A DNA stretch of 64,000 bases from Amycolatopsis nigrescens CSC17Ta-90 (GTDB taxonomy: Bacteria; Actinomycetota; Actinomycetes; Mycobacteriales; Pseudonocardiaceae): positions 6,617,001-6,681,000 of the forward strand of contig NZ_ARVW01000001.1 in assembly GCF_000384315.1 (NCBI RefSeq), written 5' to 3'. How positions within the stretch are numbered: position 1 is the first letter of the stretch; the number at the start of each line of letters is the position of its first letter. The notes under the pieces are model-generated. The model did no database searches. It was not told where the DNA came from and saw only the letters and a program-made list of their open reading frames with translations. This document shows, piece by piece, positions 1 through 7,263 of the stretch. The translations under genes were made by a program, and so were the position numbers.

Positions 1-164
1 ACACGGAAGGCGGAGCAGTTGTGGCTGGCCGACCAGTTCTCCTTGCGGATTCCGGCGATGAACGCGGTCGCCGCCTCGTCCGTGGTGACTCGCTCCAGGC
101 TGCACACGAACCGCGAACGCTGGATCTCGATCTCGTGCACCCCGGCGGCCGCGATCACGTCCAC
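1..164 (-). CDS. YigZ/IMPACT-family protein, N-terminal fragment (cut by window edge)
   Basis: Reading leftward from a GTG at 164 there is an uninterrupted frame to the window edge. It contains GVHEIEIQRSRFVC, then an acidic stretch, AFIAGIRKE and SHNCSAFR. This matches the start of the YigZ/IMPACT (UPF0029) family, where a K/R-S-[KR]-F segment is followed about 35 residues later by an H-(N/H)-C-x-A motif. The family's biochemical role is poorly defined; the yeast/mammalian relatives affect translational control. It lies 43 bp beyond the stop of the hydrolase gene and in the same direction, so it may be cotranscribed with it. The exact start (GTG at 164, 158 or 140) cannot be fixed, and the rest of the gene lies outside the window. 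Confidence 0.6.
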   Translation of the reverse strand, partial: MDVIAAAGVHEIEIQRSRFVCSLERVTTDEAATAFIAGIRKENWSASHNCSAFR

Positions 165-207
165 CGGGGTGCACCGCTCTGCGCTCGGCTCATCGTCCGA
201 GTATCGG

Positions 208-1653
208 TTACCGGGGTTCGGCGGCGCAGTGGGTGTCGGCGGGCGGGAAGGCGCCGGCGGTGAGGTAGTCCGTGACCGCGTCCCGGCCGCAGCGGTTCTG
301 GCCGGTGACCAGGTAGGCGCCGTGCCCGCCCTGGTCCACGGTGACCATCCTGGCGCGCGGGCCCAGCGCGGTGCGGGTGGCCCGTGCGCCGGTGAGTGGG
401 GTGATCGGGTCGCGCAGGTTCTGCACGATCAGCACGTTCGACGGGCCGTTCCCGGTGATCGGTATCCGCGGCTCTGGCCGGACCGGCCAGAACGCGCAGG
501 GGGAGACGTTGGCCGCGGCGGCGCCGAACATCGGGAAGCGCAGCCTGTCTTCGGCCACCGCGCGCTGGTAGTGCCGCACCGAACGCGGCCAGGCGTTGTC
601 GTTGCAGAGCACCGCGGTCTGCGCGGAGATGGTGTTGTCCGCCGGTGTGCCGAGGGGACCGGCGGCGCCGGCGGAAAGGTCGCGCCAGCGCGCCGCGAGC
701 GCGGGAAAGCCGTCGTCACTGGTCATGCTGCCGGTGAGCCCGTTCAGCGTGTCGCCGCGGAAGGCCGCGCCCTGCCCGCTCCGATCCTGCTGCCCGGCCA
801 GCTCGAAGTACTTGGCGCGGACCAGTTCCGGGGTGTCGCCGAGGTGGTAGGTGCTCGCGCGCTCGGCCGCCCAGCGGGCGAAGTCGGGGAACCGGTCCTC
901 GAAACCCTTGGCGACGGACCGGAGCTGCGTCTCGTCCAGGCCGGCCGGGCCGAGCGCGCTGTCCAGCACGACGCGGTCGGTGCGCGACGGGTAGCGGCTG
1001 GCGAACACCGCGCCGAGGTAGGTGCCGTAGGAGACGCCGAAATAGGACGCCTTGCTCTCACCGAGCGCATCCACGATGAGGTTCATGTCCCTGGCCGTGT
1101 TCGCGGTGCTGATCTCGGCCAGCACGGCGGGATCGTTGTGCCGCGCGCAGCCTTCGGCCACCGCGCGCACCTCGCCGGCCCGTTGCCGGACGTCGGCGGC
1201 GTCGCGCGGGTAGGGCTGGATGGCGCCCGTGTAGTCCGGCGGCAGCCCGCAGGACACCGGTGTGCTCTCGCCGACCCCGCGCGGGTCGAACCCGATCAGG
1301 TCATAGGACTCGCGAAGGCTGTCCGGCAGGCCGAGTGCGACGCCCCTTGCCGGCATCAGCAGGCTGGGGATGCCGGGGCCGCCGTTGTTCATCAGCAGCA
1401 CGCCCCGGCGTTTCGCCGGATTTGTGCTGTCCATTTTGGACACAGCGAGTTCGATCGTGCGGCCGCCGGGTCGCCGGTGGTCCAGCGGTACCCGCAGCGT
1501 GGTGCACTTGAGGCCGTGCAGCGGCACGTTGCCGGGGTTCGGGCAGTCGCCCCAGGCGAGGTGGGTGCGCGCGCCGGCCGCCGGAGCCGTGCCGCACAGC
1601 AGCAGGACGGCCAGCGCGCACAGCAGCAGGCGGGAACGGTGTGATGCGGTCAT
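208..1653 (-). CDS. Secreted alpha/beta-hydrolase, tripeptidyl aminopeptidase type (peptidase family S33)
   Basis: The 481-residue product starts with a signal peptide (basic TASHRSR, a Leu/Ala-rich core, then PAAGA). The fold markers are NNGGPG near residue 90 (oxyanion region), the nucleophile elbow GVSYG with Ser208, NLRDPITP carrying the acid, and QGGHG carrying the His close to the C-terminus. Several Cys, including pairs near residues 37 and 50, suggest disulfides in an exported enzyme. This is the layout of the Streptomyces secreted tripeptidyl aminopeptidase (Tap/SlpD-like) family, which trims N-terminal peptides or similar esters. I chose the ATG at 1653 because it begins the signal peptide; the frame stays open upstream, but that part is not signal-like. 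A housekeeping or nutrient role is likely; the substrate is unknown. Confidence 0.85.
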   Translation of the reverse strand: MTASHRSRLLLCALAVLLLCGTAPAAGARTHLAWGDCPNPGNVPLHGLKCTTLRVPLDHRRPGGRTIELAVSKMDSTNPAKRRGVLLMNNGGPGIPSLLMPARGVALGLPDSLRESYDLIGFDPRGVGESTPVSCGLPPDYTGAIQPYPRDAADVRQRAGEVRAVAEGCARHNDPAVLAEISTANTARDMNLIVDALGESKASYFGVSYGTYLGAVFASRYPSRTDRVVLDSALGPAGLDETQLRSVAKGFEDRFPDFARWAAERASTYHLGDTPELVRAKYFELAGQQDRSGQGAAFRGDTLNGLTGSMTSDDGFPALAARWRDLSAGAAGPLGTPADNTISAQTAVLCNDNAWPRSVRHYQRAVAEDRLRFPMFGAAAANVSPCAFWPVRPEPRIPITGNGPSNVLIVQNLRDPITPLTGARATRTALGPRARMVTVDQGGHGAYLVTGQNRCGRDAVTDYLTAGAFPPADTHCAAEPR

Positions 1654-1729
1654 GCGGTGAATCTGCCCGGCACCGCCGGTACCGCGCACCGGCCGTTCGG
1701 CACCGCCGGCCTGGACGAAAGTAAGGCGC

Positions 1730-2551
1730 TCAGATCGGGTTGGGCTCGCCGAGCGGGGCGGAGCAGAACGGGCCGCCGACATAGCCCGCGTCCGGCCCGG
1801 GCGCTGGTGCGCTCGCGAGAAGTTCCTCGGCGAACTGCTCCGCGTCGTCCAGCGCCTTGTAGCCCAGTGCTTCGGCTTCGGTGAGGGAGTAGATCCGCCG
1901 GGTGTTGGCCGAGACGCCCCAGATCAGCCGGTAGCCGGGGGAAGGGGCGCCGAGGCAGGCTTCGAAGAGCCGGGCGCCGTCGTCCGGGGAGAGCCAGGTG
2001 CTCAGGCCGCGAACGCCGGGCGGGCGCTCGAAGCACGAACCGATCCGGACGCACACCACGTCCATCCCGAACCGGGAGTGGTACAGGCTGCCCAGCGACT
2101 CGATCACCGCCTTGCCGACGCCGTAGTAGGTGTCCGGGCGCGGGCTCGAATCTGCGGGCAGGCCACCGGTTTCGGTGGCCTCCTGCACGGTGCGGAAGCC
2201 GACCGAGTGGTTGCTGGAGGCCAGCACGACCCTGGGCACCCCGGCCGCGCGGGCCGCCTCCAGCACGGTTTGCGTGCCGTTGATATTGACTTCGGCGATC
2301 TCCGCCCAGGAGTTCTCCCTGCTGTGCCCGCCGAGGTGGATCAGCGCGTCCACGCCGGCGCACGCCTCGGCCATCACGGCCGGGTCGGTGACCGAGCCGG
2401 TGACCAGTTCCACCGCTTCGCCGGGTTCGGCGGCCGGTTGCGGAGCCAGATCGAGCAGGCGCAGGACGCGGCCTTCCCGGCGCAGCCGCGGTCGCATCAG
2501 GGTGCCGACGACACCGGCCGCTCCGGTGATCAGGACGCGCTGCTCTGCCAT
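1730..2551 (-). CDS. udh: Uronate dehydrogenase (NAD-dependent, SDR-extended fold)
   Basis: The 273-residue protein opens with the Rossmann motif ITGAAGVVG and has LIHLGG, ASSNHSVGF, and the YxxxK catalytic pair in YYGVGKAV. IRIGSCFE-type and LSTWLSPDD segments follow, then VWGVSAN near the C-terminus. That order and the length match Agrobacterium-type uronate dehydrogenase (EC 1.1.1.203), which oxidises glucuronate or galacturonate to the aldarolactone. The neighbours support this: an IclR regulator directly upstream in the same direction, and a symporter, KDG dehydratase and semialdehyde dehydrogenase on the other strand. ATG 2551 is preferred over two in-frame upstream codons because the protein then begins right at the Rossmann strand. 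No dedicated lactonase is visible nearby. Confidence 0.85.
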   Translation of the reverse strand: MAEQRVLITGAAGVVGTLMRPRLRREGRVLRLLDLAPQPAAEPGEAVELVTGSVTDPAVMAEACAGVDALIHLGGHSRENSWAEIAEVNINGTQTVLEAARAAGVPRVVLASSNHSVGFRTVQEATETGGLPADSSPRPDTYYGVGKAVIESLGSLYHSRFGMDVVCVRIGSCFERPPGVRGLSTWLSPDDGARLFEACLGAPSPGYRLIWGVSANTRRIYSLTEAEALGYKALDDAEQFAEELLASAPAPGPDAGYVGGPFCSAPLGEPNPI

Positions 2552-2587
2552 GAAATGCCCCATTTCTCGTTGTATCAAGCGGAGTAT

Positions 2588-3400
2588 TCAGCGGATTCCG
2601 GCGCGCCGGAGGCGACGGCCCAGTTCGGTGGTGGTCTCGGTGAGCAGCTCGCCGACCCGGACGGTCTCCTCGTCGGTGACCTGGTCCGCCGGCATCGAGC
2701 AGCTGATCGCGTCGGTGCCGGGGATCCGGTACGGGATGACCGCGGCCACGCACCGCACGCCCGGCGTGCCCTCTTCGATCTCCGACGCGTAGCCGCGCTC
2801 GCGGATCGCGGCGCACTGGGCGTGCAGCTCCTCCATGGTGGTGATCGTGTTCGCGGTGAGCGCGGGCAGCTCGGCCGGCAGCAGGGCGCCGATCTCGTCC
2901 TGGGTCAGCTCGGCGAGTAGCGCCTTGCCCAGCGCGGTGGCGTGCGCCGGTAGGGTGCGGCCGACCCTGGACACCAGGTGCACCGAGCGCCGCGACTCGC
3001 GGGTCTCCAGGTACACCACCTCGTCGCCGTTGCGGCGGGCGAAATGCGCGGTGAATCCGGTCTTCTCGCGGACGCTCTCCAGTGCCTCGGTGGCGAATGG
3101 CACGATCGGGTCGCGATCGAGGTAGGCGGTGCCGCAGATCAGCGCGCGCACCCCGAGCCGGTACCTGGTGCCCCCGGAGTCGGCCTCCAGCCAGCCGGCC
3201 TCGCGCAGGGTGCGCAGCAGGCCGTGCAGGCTGGACCGCGGGAACCCGGTCCGCGCGTGCAGGTCCGACAGGGAGAGCCACACGTCGTTGGCGGCGAACG
3301 TCTCGATCAGGTCGATCGCCCGGCGCGCGGACTTGACCCCGGCCGGCTCGGTCCCGTTCTCGGCTGACGGCACCGCCGGCAGCTCGGTCGCAGGTGGCAT
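2588..3400 (-). CDS. IclR-family regulator of the uronate locus
   Basis: The 270-residue protein has an N-terminal winged helix (SARRAIDLIETFAAND, then FPRSSLHGLLRTLREAGW) and a C-terminal IclR effector domain with LPAHATALGKALLAEL, ERGYASE and DAISCSMPA. It starts at ATG 3400, five bases after a strong GGAGGGG ribosome site; the frame is open further upstream but with no other site. Its stop lies 36 bp from the udh start, so the two form a leftward operon. It is divergent from the symporter-kdgD operon. A perfect 6-bp-arm inverted repeat in the shared intergenic region (3498-3515) is the obvious operator candidate. Effector inferred: a uronate or aldarate intermediate. Confidence 0.88.
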   Translation of the reverse strand: MPPATELPAVPSAENGTEPAGVKSARRAIDLIETFAANDVWLSLSDLHARTGFPRSSLHGLLRTLREAGWLEADSGGTRYRLGVRALICGTAYLDRDPIVPFATEALESVREKTGFTAHFARRNGDEVVYLETRESRRSVHLVSRVGRTLPAHATALGKALLAELTQDEIGALLPAELPALTANTITTMEELHAQCAAIRERGYASEIEEGTPGVRCVAAVIPYRIPGTDAISCSMPADQVTDEETVRVGELLTETTTELGRRLRRAGIR

Positions 3401-3421
3401 TTCCCCTCCTCCAGATGGCCG

Positions 3422-3450
3422 TTGACAGGTGACCCAGGCCATATTAGCGT
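3422..3450 (+). promoter_or_regulatory. Candidate sigma70-type promoter for the symporter-kdgD operon
   Basis: A perfect TTGACA (3422-3427) is followed after 17 bp by TAGCGT (3445-3450), which fits the actinobacterial TANNNT -10. Transcription would begin near 3457, about 90 nt before the symporter start codon. The IclR operator candidate at 3498-3515 would then lie in the leader as a roadblock site. Confidence 0.5.
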
Positions 3451-3497
3451 CCCCGAACGACATTCTAGTAAGCGAACTTAATCACTATAACAGATCC

Positions 3498-3515
3498 CGT
3501 TCAAGAATGTGAACG
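3498..3515. promoter_or_regulatory. Inverted repeat, candidate IclR operator
   Basis: CGTTCA-agaatg-TGAACG is a perfect 6-bp-arm palindrome in the divergent region between iclR and the symporter gene. It sits downstream of the proposed symporter promoter and about 30 bp before the start codon. Size and position suit an IclR dimer. Assignment to this IclR is inference. Confidence 0.5.
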
Positions 3516-3545
3516 TTGCCTCGACGACAACAAAGGGGTCCCGCG

Positions 3546-5072
3546 GTGCACGCACTCGACTGGACAGTGGTGTCCGGCTACTTCGTCCTGATGGTCCTGA
3601 TCGGCTGGTGGTCGCACCGCCGAATCCACACGGTCAAGGACTTCTTCACCGCCGGCGGCAAGATGCCATGGTGGCTCTCCGGCATCTCGCACCACATGTC
3701 GGGCTACAGCGCGGTGCTCTTCGTCGCCTACGCGGGGGTGGCCTACACCGACGGTGTCACCGTGTACTTCTGGGGCTTCGCCAGCATCGGCATCGGGGTC
3801 GGCATCGGCGCCTGGGTCTTCGCCGGGCGGTGGAACCGGCTGCGGTCGAAGTTCGGCGTGCAGTCCCCGCTGGAATTCCTGGCCAAGCGCTACAACATCC
3901 CCACCCAGCAGGCACTGGCCTGGAGCGGCAGCCTGCTGAAGACCTTCGACGTGGCGTCGAAGTGGTTCGCGGTGGCGACCCTGCTGAAGTCCTTCGCGGG
4001 GGTGCCGATCACCGCGGGCATCCTGGTCACCGGCGGGGTCACCCTGCTCTACTGCACCGCGGGCGGGCTGTGGGCGGACGCGCTCACCGACTTCGGCCAG
4101 TTCGTCATCCAGGGCCTCGCCGGGATCGTGATGATCTGGGCGATCCTGGACTCGCTCGGCGGGATCTCCGGGCTGTGGACCATGTGGGACAAGCTGCCCG
4201 AAGCCCACCTCAGCCCCACCACCGACAAGTACACCACCGTCTTCCTGCTGGTCTACGTGCTGGTCAAAACCCTGGAGTACAACGGCGGCATGTGGAACCT
4301 GGCGCAGCGGTACATGGCCGCGCCGGACGCAGCGGACGCCAAGCGGGGCGCGAAGCTCTCCGCCGTGCTGTACCTGGTGTGGCCGCTGATCCTGATGATC
4401 CCGATGTTCGCGGCCCCGCTGTTCCTGCCGGACCTGACCGACCCGACCACCTCCTACGCCGAGCTGACCAAGCACTTCCTGCCGGCCGGCATGATCGGGC
4501 TGGTGCTGGCCGGCATGTTCTCGCACACGATGGCGATGGTCTCCTCGGACGCGAACGCGATCTCGGCGGTGGTCACCAGGGACATGCTGCCGGTGCTGTG
4601 GCGCCGGGCGCGTTCCTTCACCGAGGCGCAGAACCTGCGCACGGCCAGGGTGGTGACCTTCGGGTTCATCGTGCTGAGCATGGTCATCGCCACCCAGGCG
4701 CGCAGCCTCGGCGGGGTGCTGGCGATCGTGGTGTCCTGGGTCGCCGCGCTGATGGGCCCGATCTCGGTGCCGCTGCTGCTCGGCATGCTGCCCTGGTTCC
4801 GGCGCTGCGGTTCCCGTGCGGCACTGGCCTCCTGGGCCTGCGGGCTGGCCACCTACGCACTGGTCTACTACGTGTTCGACAGCAGTCAGACGGTCATCGT
4901 GGCGTCGCCGATCCTGGTCTCGCTGGCGGTCTACGTCGCGCTCGGCCTGATCGCGTCGGAACGCACCCCGGCGATCGACGAGATGGTGGACCGGCTGGAC
5001 TCCGACGAAGGCGGCGCCACCGGCCCGACCGACCCCGGCAAGTCGGCCACCGGCTCGACCGTCACCGCCTGA
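3546..5072 (+). CDS. Sodium:solute symporter (SSS family), probable uronate/aldarate importer
   Basis: The 508-residue polytopic membrane protein has about 13 hydrophobic segments. SSS hallmarks include DFFTAGGKMPWW after the first helix, the HHMSGYSAV helix, a FGVQSPLEFLAKRY loop and TAGGLWADALTDFGQF in the middle. SSS proteins bring in sugars, acids or amino acids with sodium. Being first in the operon with KDG dehydratase suggests it imports the uronic acid or aldarate that the locus degrades. I chose the GTG at 3546 (preceded by AAAGGGGTC), because the protein then starts a few residues before the first membrane helix; upstream in-frame codons would add a basic, unlikely extension. Confidence 0.85.
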   Translation: MHALDWTVVSGYFVLMVLIGWWSHRRIHTVKDFFTAGGKMPWWLSGISHHMSGYSAVLFVAYAGVAYTDGVTVYFWGFASIGIGVGIGAWVFAGRWNRLRSKFGVQSPLEFLAKRYNIPTQQALAWSGSLLKTFDVASKWFAVATLLKSFAGVPITAGILVTGGVTLLYCTAGGLWADALTDFGQFVIQGLAGIVMIWAILDSLGGISGLWTMWDKLPEAHLSPTTDKYTTVFLLVYVLVKTLEYNGGMWNLAQRYMAAPDAADAKRGAKLSAVLYLVWPLILMIPMFAAPLFLPDLTDPTTSYAELTKHFLPAGMIGLVLAGMFSHTMAMVSSDANAISAVVTRDMLPVLWRRARSFTEAQNLRTARVVTFGFIVLSMVIATQARSLGGVLAIVVSWVAALMGPISVPLLLGMLPWFRRCGSRAALASWACGLATYALVYYVFDSSQTVIVASPILVSLAVYVALGLIASERTPAIDEMVDRLDSDEGGATGPTDPGKSATGSTVTA

Positions 5073-5112
5073 ACCGCCAAGAGCACCACCGACGACGAAA
5101 GAGCTGACGTAC

Positions 5113-6048
5113 ATGGCACAGCCCAGGATCGAGCTGGACGGCCTGCTGGCCTTCCCGCTCACCCCGTTCACCGACGAGCTCGAGCTGAACCTCGATGCCT
5201 TCGCCCACAACGTGCAGGCCCACCTGGCCGCCGGGGCGGCGGCGCTGTTCGTCGGCTGCGGAACCGGGGAGTTCAGCGCGCTCGCCCCGCACGAGCAGGC
5301 GGCGCTGCTGCGGACCGCGCGGGACGTGGTGGACGCCCGCGTGCCGGTCTGGGTGGGCGCCGGCGGGGGTGCGGCCAACGCGCGGGCCGGGGTCGCCGCG
5401 GCCGAGGCCGGTGGCGCGGACGGGGTGCTGCTGCTCCCGCCGTACCTGGTCACCGGTCCGCAGTCCGGGCTGATCGACCACGTGCGCTACGCGATCGGCG
5501 ACTCGAAGGTGCCGGTGATCGTCTACCACCGTTCGCCGGGGGTGTTCACCGCTGCGTCCGCGACGGAACTGCTCGACCTGCCGACGGTGGCCGGGCTCAA
5601 GGACGGCTACGGCGACATCGAGCTGATGAGCCGGATCGTGGCCGGTATCCGCGGGGTCGGCACGCCGCGGTCGCGGGAGTTCCTGTTCTTCAACGGGATG
5701 CCGACCGCGGAGGTGTCCGCGCGGGCCTACGCGTCGATCGGGGTGGCGCGGTACTCCTCGGCGGTGCACTGCTTCGCGCCGGAGATCGCCGCCCGCTACC
5801 ACCGGGCGCTGGCCGAGGGCGACGACGCGACCATGGACGCACTGCTGACCGGCTTCTACCTGCCGCTGGTGGCGCTGCGGGACGAGACCCCTGGTTTCGC
5901 GGTGTCGCTGGTCAAGGCCGCCGCCAGGGCACGCGGCCAGAAGACCGGCGGGGTGCGCCCGCCGCTGACCGAGCCGACCGCCGAGCAGCTCGACCGGCTG
6001 GAGCGGATCATCGGCGACGGCCTGCGCGTACTGGCCGGGCTGGGCTGA
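5113..6048 (+). CDS. kdgD: 5-dehydro-4-deoxyglucarate dehydratase (DHDPS/NAL superfamily), copy 1
   Basis: The 311-residue class I aldolase-fold protein has GCGTGEFSAL, the catalytic Tyr in VIVYHRS (Tyr138) and the Schiff-base Lys in GLKDGYGD (Lys163). The GTGEFSAL signature and the C-terminal GVRPPL motif are typical of KDG dehydratase (EC 4.2.1.41). That enzyme decarboxylates and dehydrates 5-keto-4-deoxyglucarate to 2,5-dioxopentanoate (2-oxoglutarate semialdehyde). The gene is preceded by a GAAAGAGC ribosome site, and its stop is 3 bp from the next start, so it is tightly coupled. A paralogue sits at 40727-41647. Product use is explained by the semialdehyde dehydrogenase two genes downstream. 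Confidence 0.88.
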   Translation: MAQPRIELDGLLAFPLTPFTDELELNLDAFAHNVQAHLAAGAAALFVGCGTGEFSALAPHEQAALLRTARDVVDARVPVWVGAGGGAANARAGVAAAEAGGADGVLLLPPYLVTGPQSGLIDHVRYAIGDSKVPVIVYHRSPGVFTAASATELLDLPTVAGLKDGYGDIELMSRIVAGIRGVGTPRSREFLFFNGMPTAEVSARAYASIGVARYSSAVHCFAPEIAARYHRALAEGDDATMDALLTGFYLPLVALRDETPGFAVSLVKAAARARGQKTGGVRPPLTEPTAEQLDRLERIIGDGLRVLAGLG

Positions 6049-6051
6049 GCC

Positions 6052-7194
6052 GTGCGAGTGACCGGTTACGCCTACCCGTGGGACGTGCTCGAAGCGCCCG
6101 GTTTCACCGACCGTGCCGAGGAACTCGGGTTGGCGGAGGTCGCGGTCGCGGTCTCCTACCACAGCACGCGCGCGGCCACCCCGTGGTCGGACCGGCGGAC
6201 CGCGGTACTGGCCAGGCACGCGGCGCTCTACCGGCCGGTGCGCGCGCGGGCGTGGGAGGGCGCCCGCCTGCGGCCCGGCGTACCGGACTGGGCCGGCGTG
6301 CCGGACAGCGCCGGTGACGCGGTGCGGGCGCTCGGTGCGGCCGGGGTGCCGGCGTCGGCCTGGGTCGTGCTGACGCACAACTCGCGGCTGGGCACCGAAT
6401 TCGCCGACGTCGCGGTGCACAACTGCTTCGGCGAGCCGTACCCGTGGGCGTTGTGCCCGGCAAGGCAGGAGGTGCGGGACTACGCCGCGACGCTGACCGC
6501 GGAGTCCCTCGACGGCCTGGACCTGACCTCCGTAGTGCTGGAGGCCTGCGGGCAGCTCGGGGTGCTGCACCAGTGCCACCACGAGAAGACCGACGCGGTC
6601 TGGTCGCCCGCGGTGGCGCGGCTGCTTTCGGTCTGCTGCTGCGCCGCCTGCGCCGTGCTGTGGGCCGAAGCCGGTTGGGACGCCGACGAGGTGCGGGGCC
6701 TGCTGCGTGCCGAAATCCGGCACCTGATGGCCGAAGCGGACCTCACCGGGACCGAGGACGCGCTGTCGCCGGAGCTGCACGAGCTGCTGCTGGACACCCG
6801 GCAGCGGAGCACCGGCGCGTTGCGCCGCGCGGTGCTGGCGGAGATCCCCGGCGACCCGATGGTCGTGCTGCACGGCGCGGTGGACCCGTGGGTGACCGGG
6901 GCGCTGCCCGGGATCACGCCGGGGGCGGCGGAGGACGCGGACTCGGTGGTGCTGCAGTGCTGGCAGCCCGGCGACCGCAGCCTGGCCGCGGTGGCGACCG
7001 CGCGCGCCGCCCTTTCGTCCACTGTGGACGTTGGCGCGTATGTCACCGCGGTGGGCCCGCAGCGGGTCCCCGACCTCGGCGGCTACGTGGCCGAGCTGGG
7101 CAAGGCAGGTGCCGCCCAGCTGCACCTCTACCACCTCGGCCTGGCCGGCCCGGCCCGCTGGCCCGACCTGCGCGCCGCCATCCCTCGTGAGTGA
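6052..7194 (+). CDS. Unrecognised 380-residue protein inside the uronate operon
   Basis: It starts at GTG 6052, 3 bp after the kdgD stop, so it is almost certainly cotranslated. I do not recognise the family. Visible features are TGYAYPWDVLEAPGF at the N-terminus, SYHSTRAATPW, a WVVLTHNSRLG strand, NCFGEPYPWALCPA, VVLEACGQLG followed by HQCHHEKTD, an unusual Cys cluster SVCCCAACAV, and a repeated strand-helix rhythm. It has no signal peptide and no membrane segment. The strand order, with polar residues at strand ends, looks like a TIM barrel of the glycoside-hydrolase kind, with His/Glu of HHEK as possible active-site residues; that is inference. A role in uronate or lyase-product processing (for example unsaturated disaccharide cleavage or lactone opening) would fill a gap in the pathway. 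Confidence 0.75.
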   Translation: MRVTGYAYPWDVLEAPGFTDRAEELGLAEVAVAVSYHSTRAATPWSDRRTAVLARHAALYRPVRARAWEGARLRPGVPDWAGVPDSAGDAVRALGAAGVPASAWVVLTHNSRLGTEFADVAVHNCFGEPYPWALCPARQEVRDYAATLTAESLDGLDLTSVVLEACGQLGVLHQCHHEKTDAVWSPAVARLLSVCCCAACAVLWAEAGWDADEVRGLLRAEIRHLMAEADLTGTEDALSPELHELLLDTRQRSTGALRRAVLAEIPGDPMVVLHGAVDPWVTGALPGITPGAAEDADSVVLQCWQPGDRSLAAVATARAALSSTVDVGAYVTAVGPQRVPDLGGYVAELGKAGAAQLHLYHLGLAGPARWPDLRAAIPRE

Positions 7195-7227
7195 AAAACG
7201 TTGCCCTGGCAACACTTTTCACTCACG
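7186..7227. repeat. 42-bp near-perfect inverted repeat between two operon genes
   Basis: Two 20-nt arms (7186-7205 and 7208-7227, beginning CGTGAGTGAAAA) match except for two mismatched pairs, with a 2-nt loop. The left arm contains the TGA stop codon (7192-7194) of the upstream gene. In RNA it would be a long hairpin after the stop. It could attenuate transcription or stabilise the upstream mRNA before the dehydrogenase gene. Confidence 0.8.
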
Positions 7228-7263
7228 ACCGTTGACCTGCGGAAACGACTGCGAGAGGAACTG

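Noticed and set aside
19..1644. 541-residue open frame on the plus strand opposite the secreted peptidase
   Set aside because: Arg/Gly/Ala-rich with no domain logic; it is the high-GC shadow of the minus-strand hydrolase, which has a full catalytic triad.
3501..5453. 650-residue minus-strand frame opposite the symporter
   Set aside because: Low-complexity Arg/His/Gln sequence; the plus-strand symporter and kdgD explain the region.
5062..7215. 717-residue minus-strand frame opposite kdgD and the unknown gene
   Set aside because: Shadow frame with biased composition and no family features; the plus strand has clean starts and ribosome sites.
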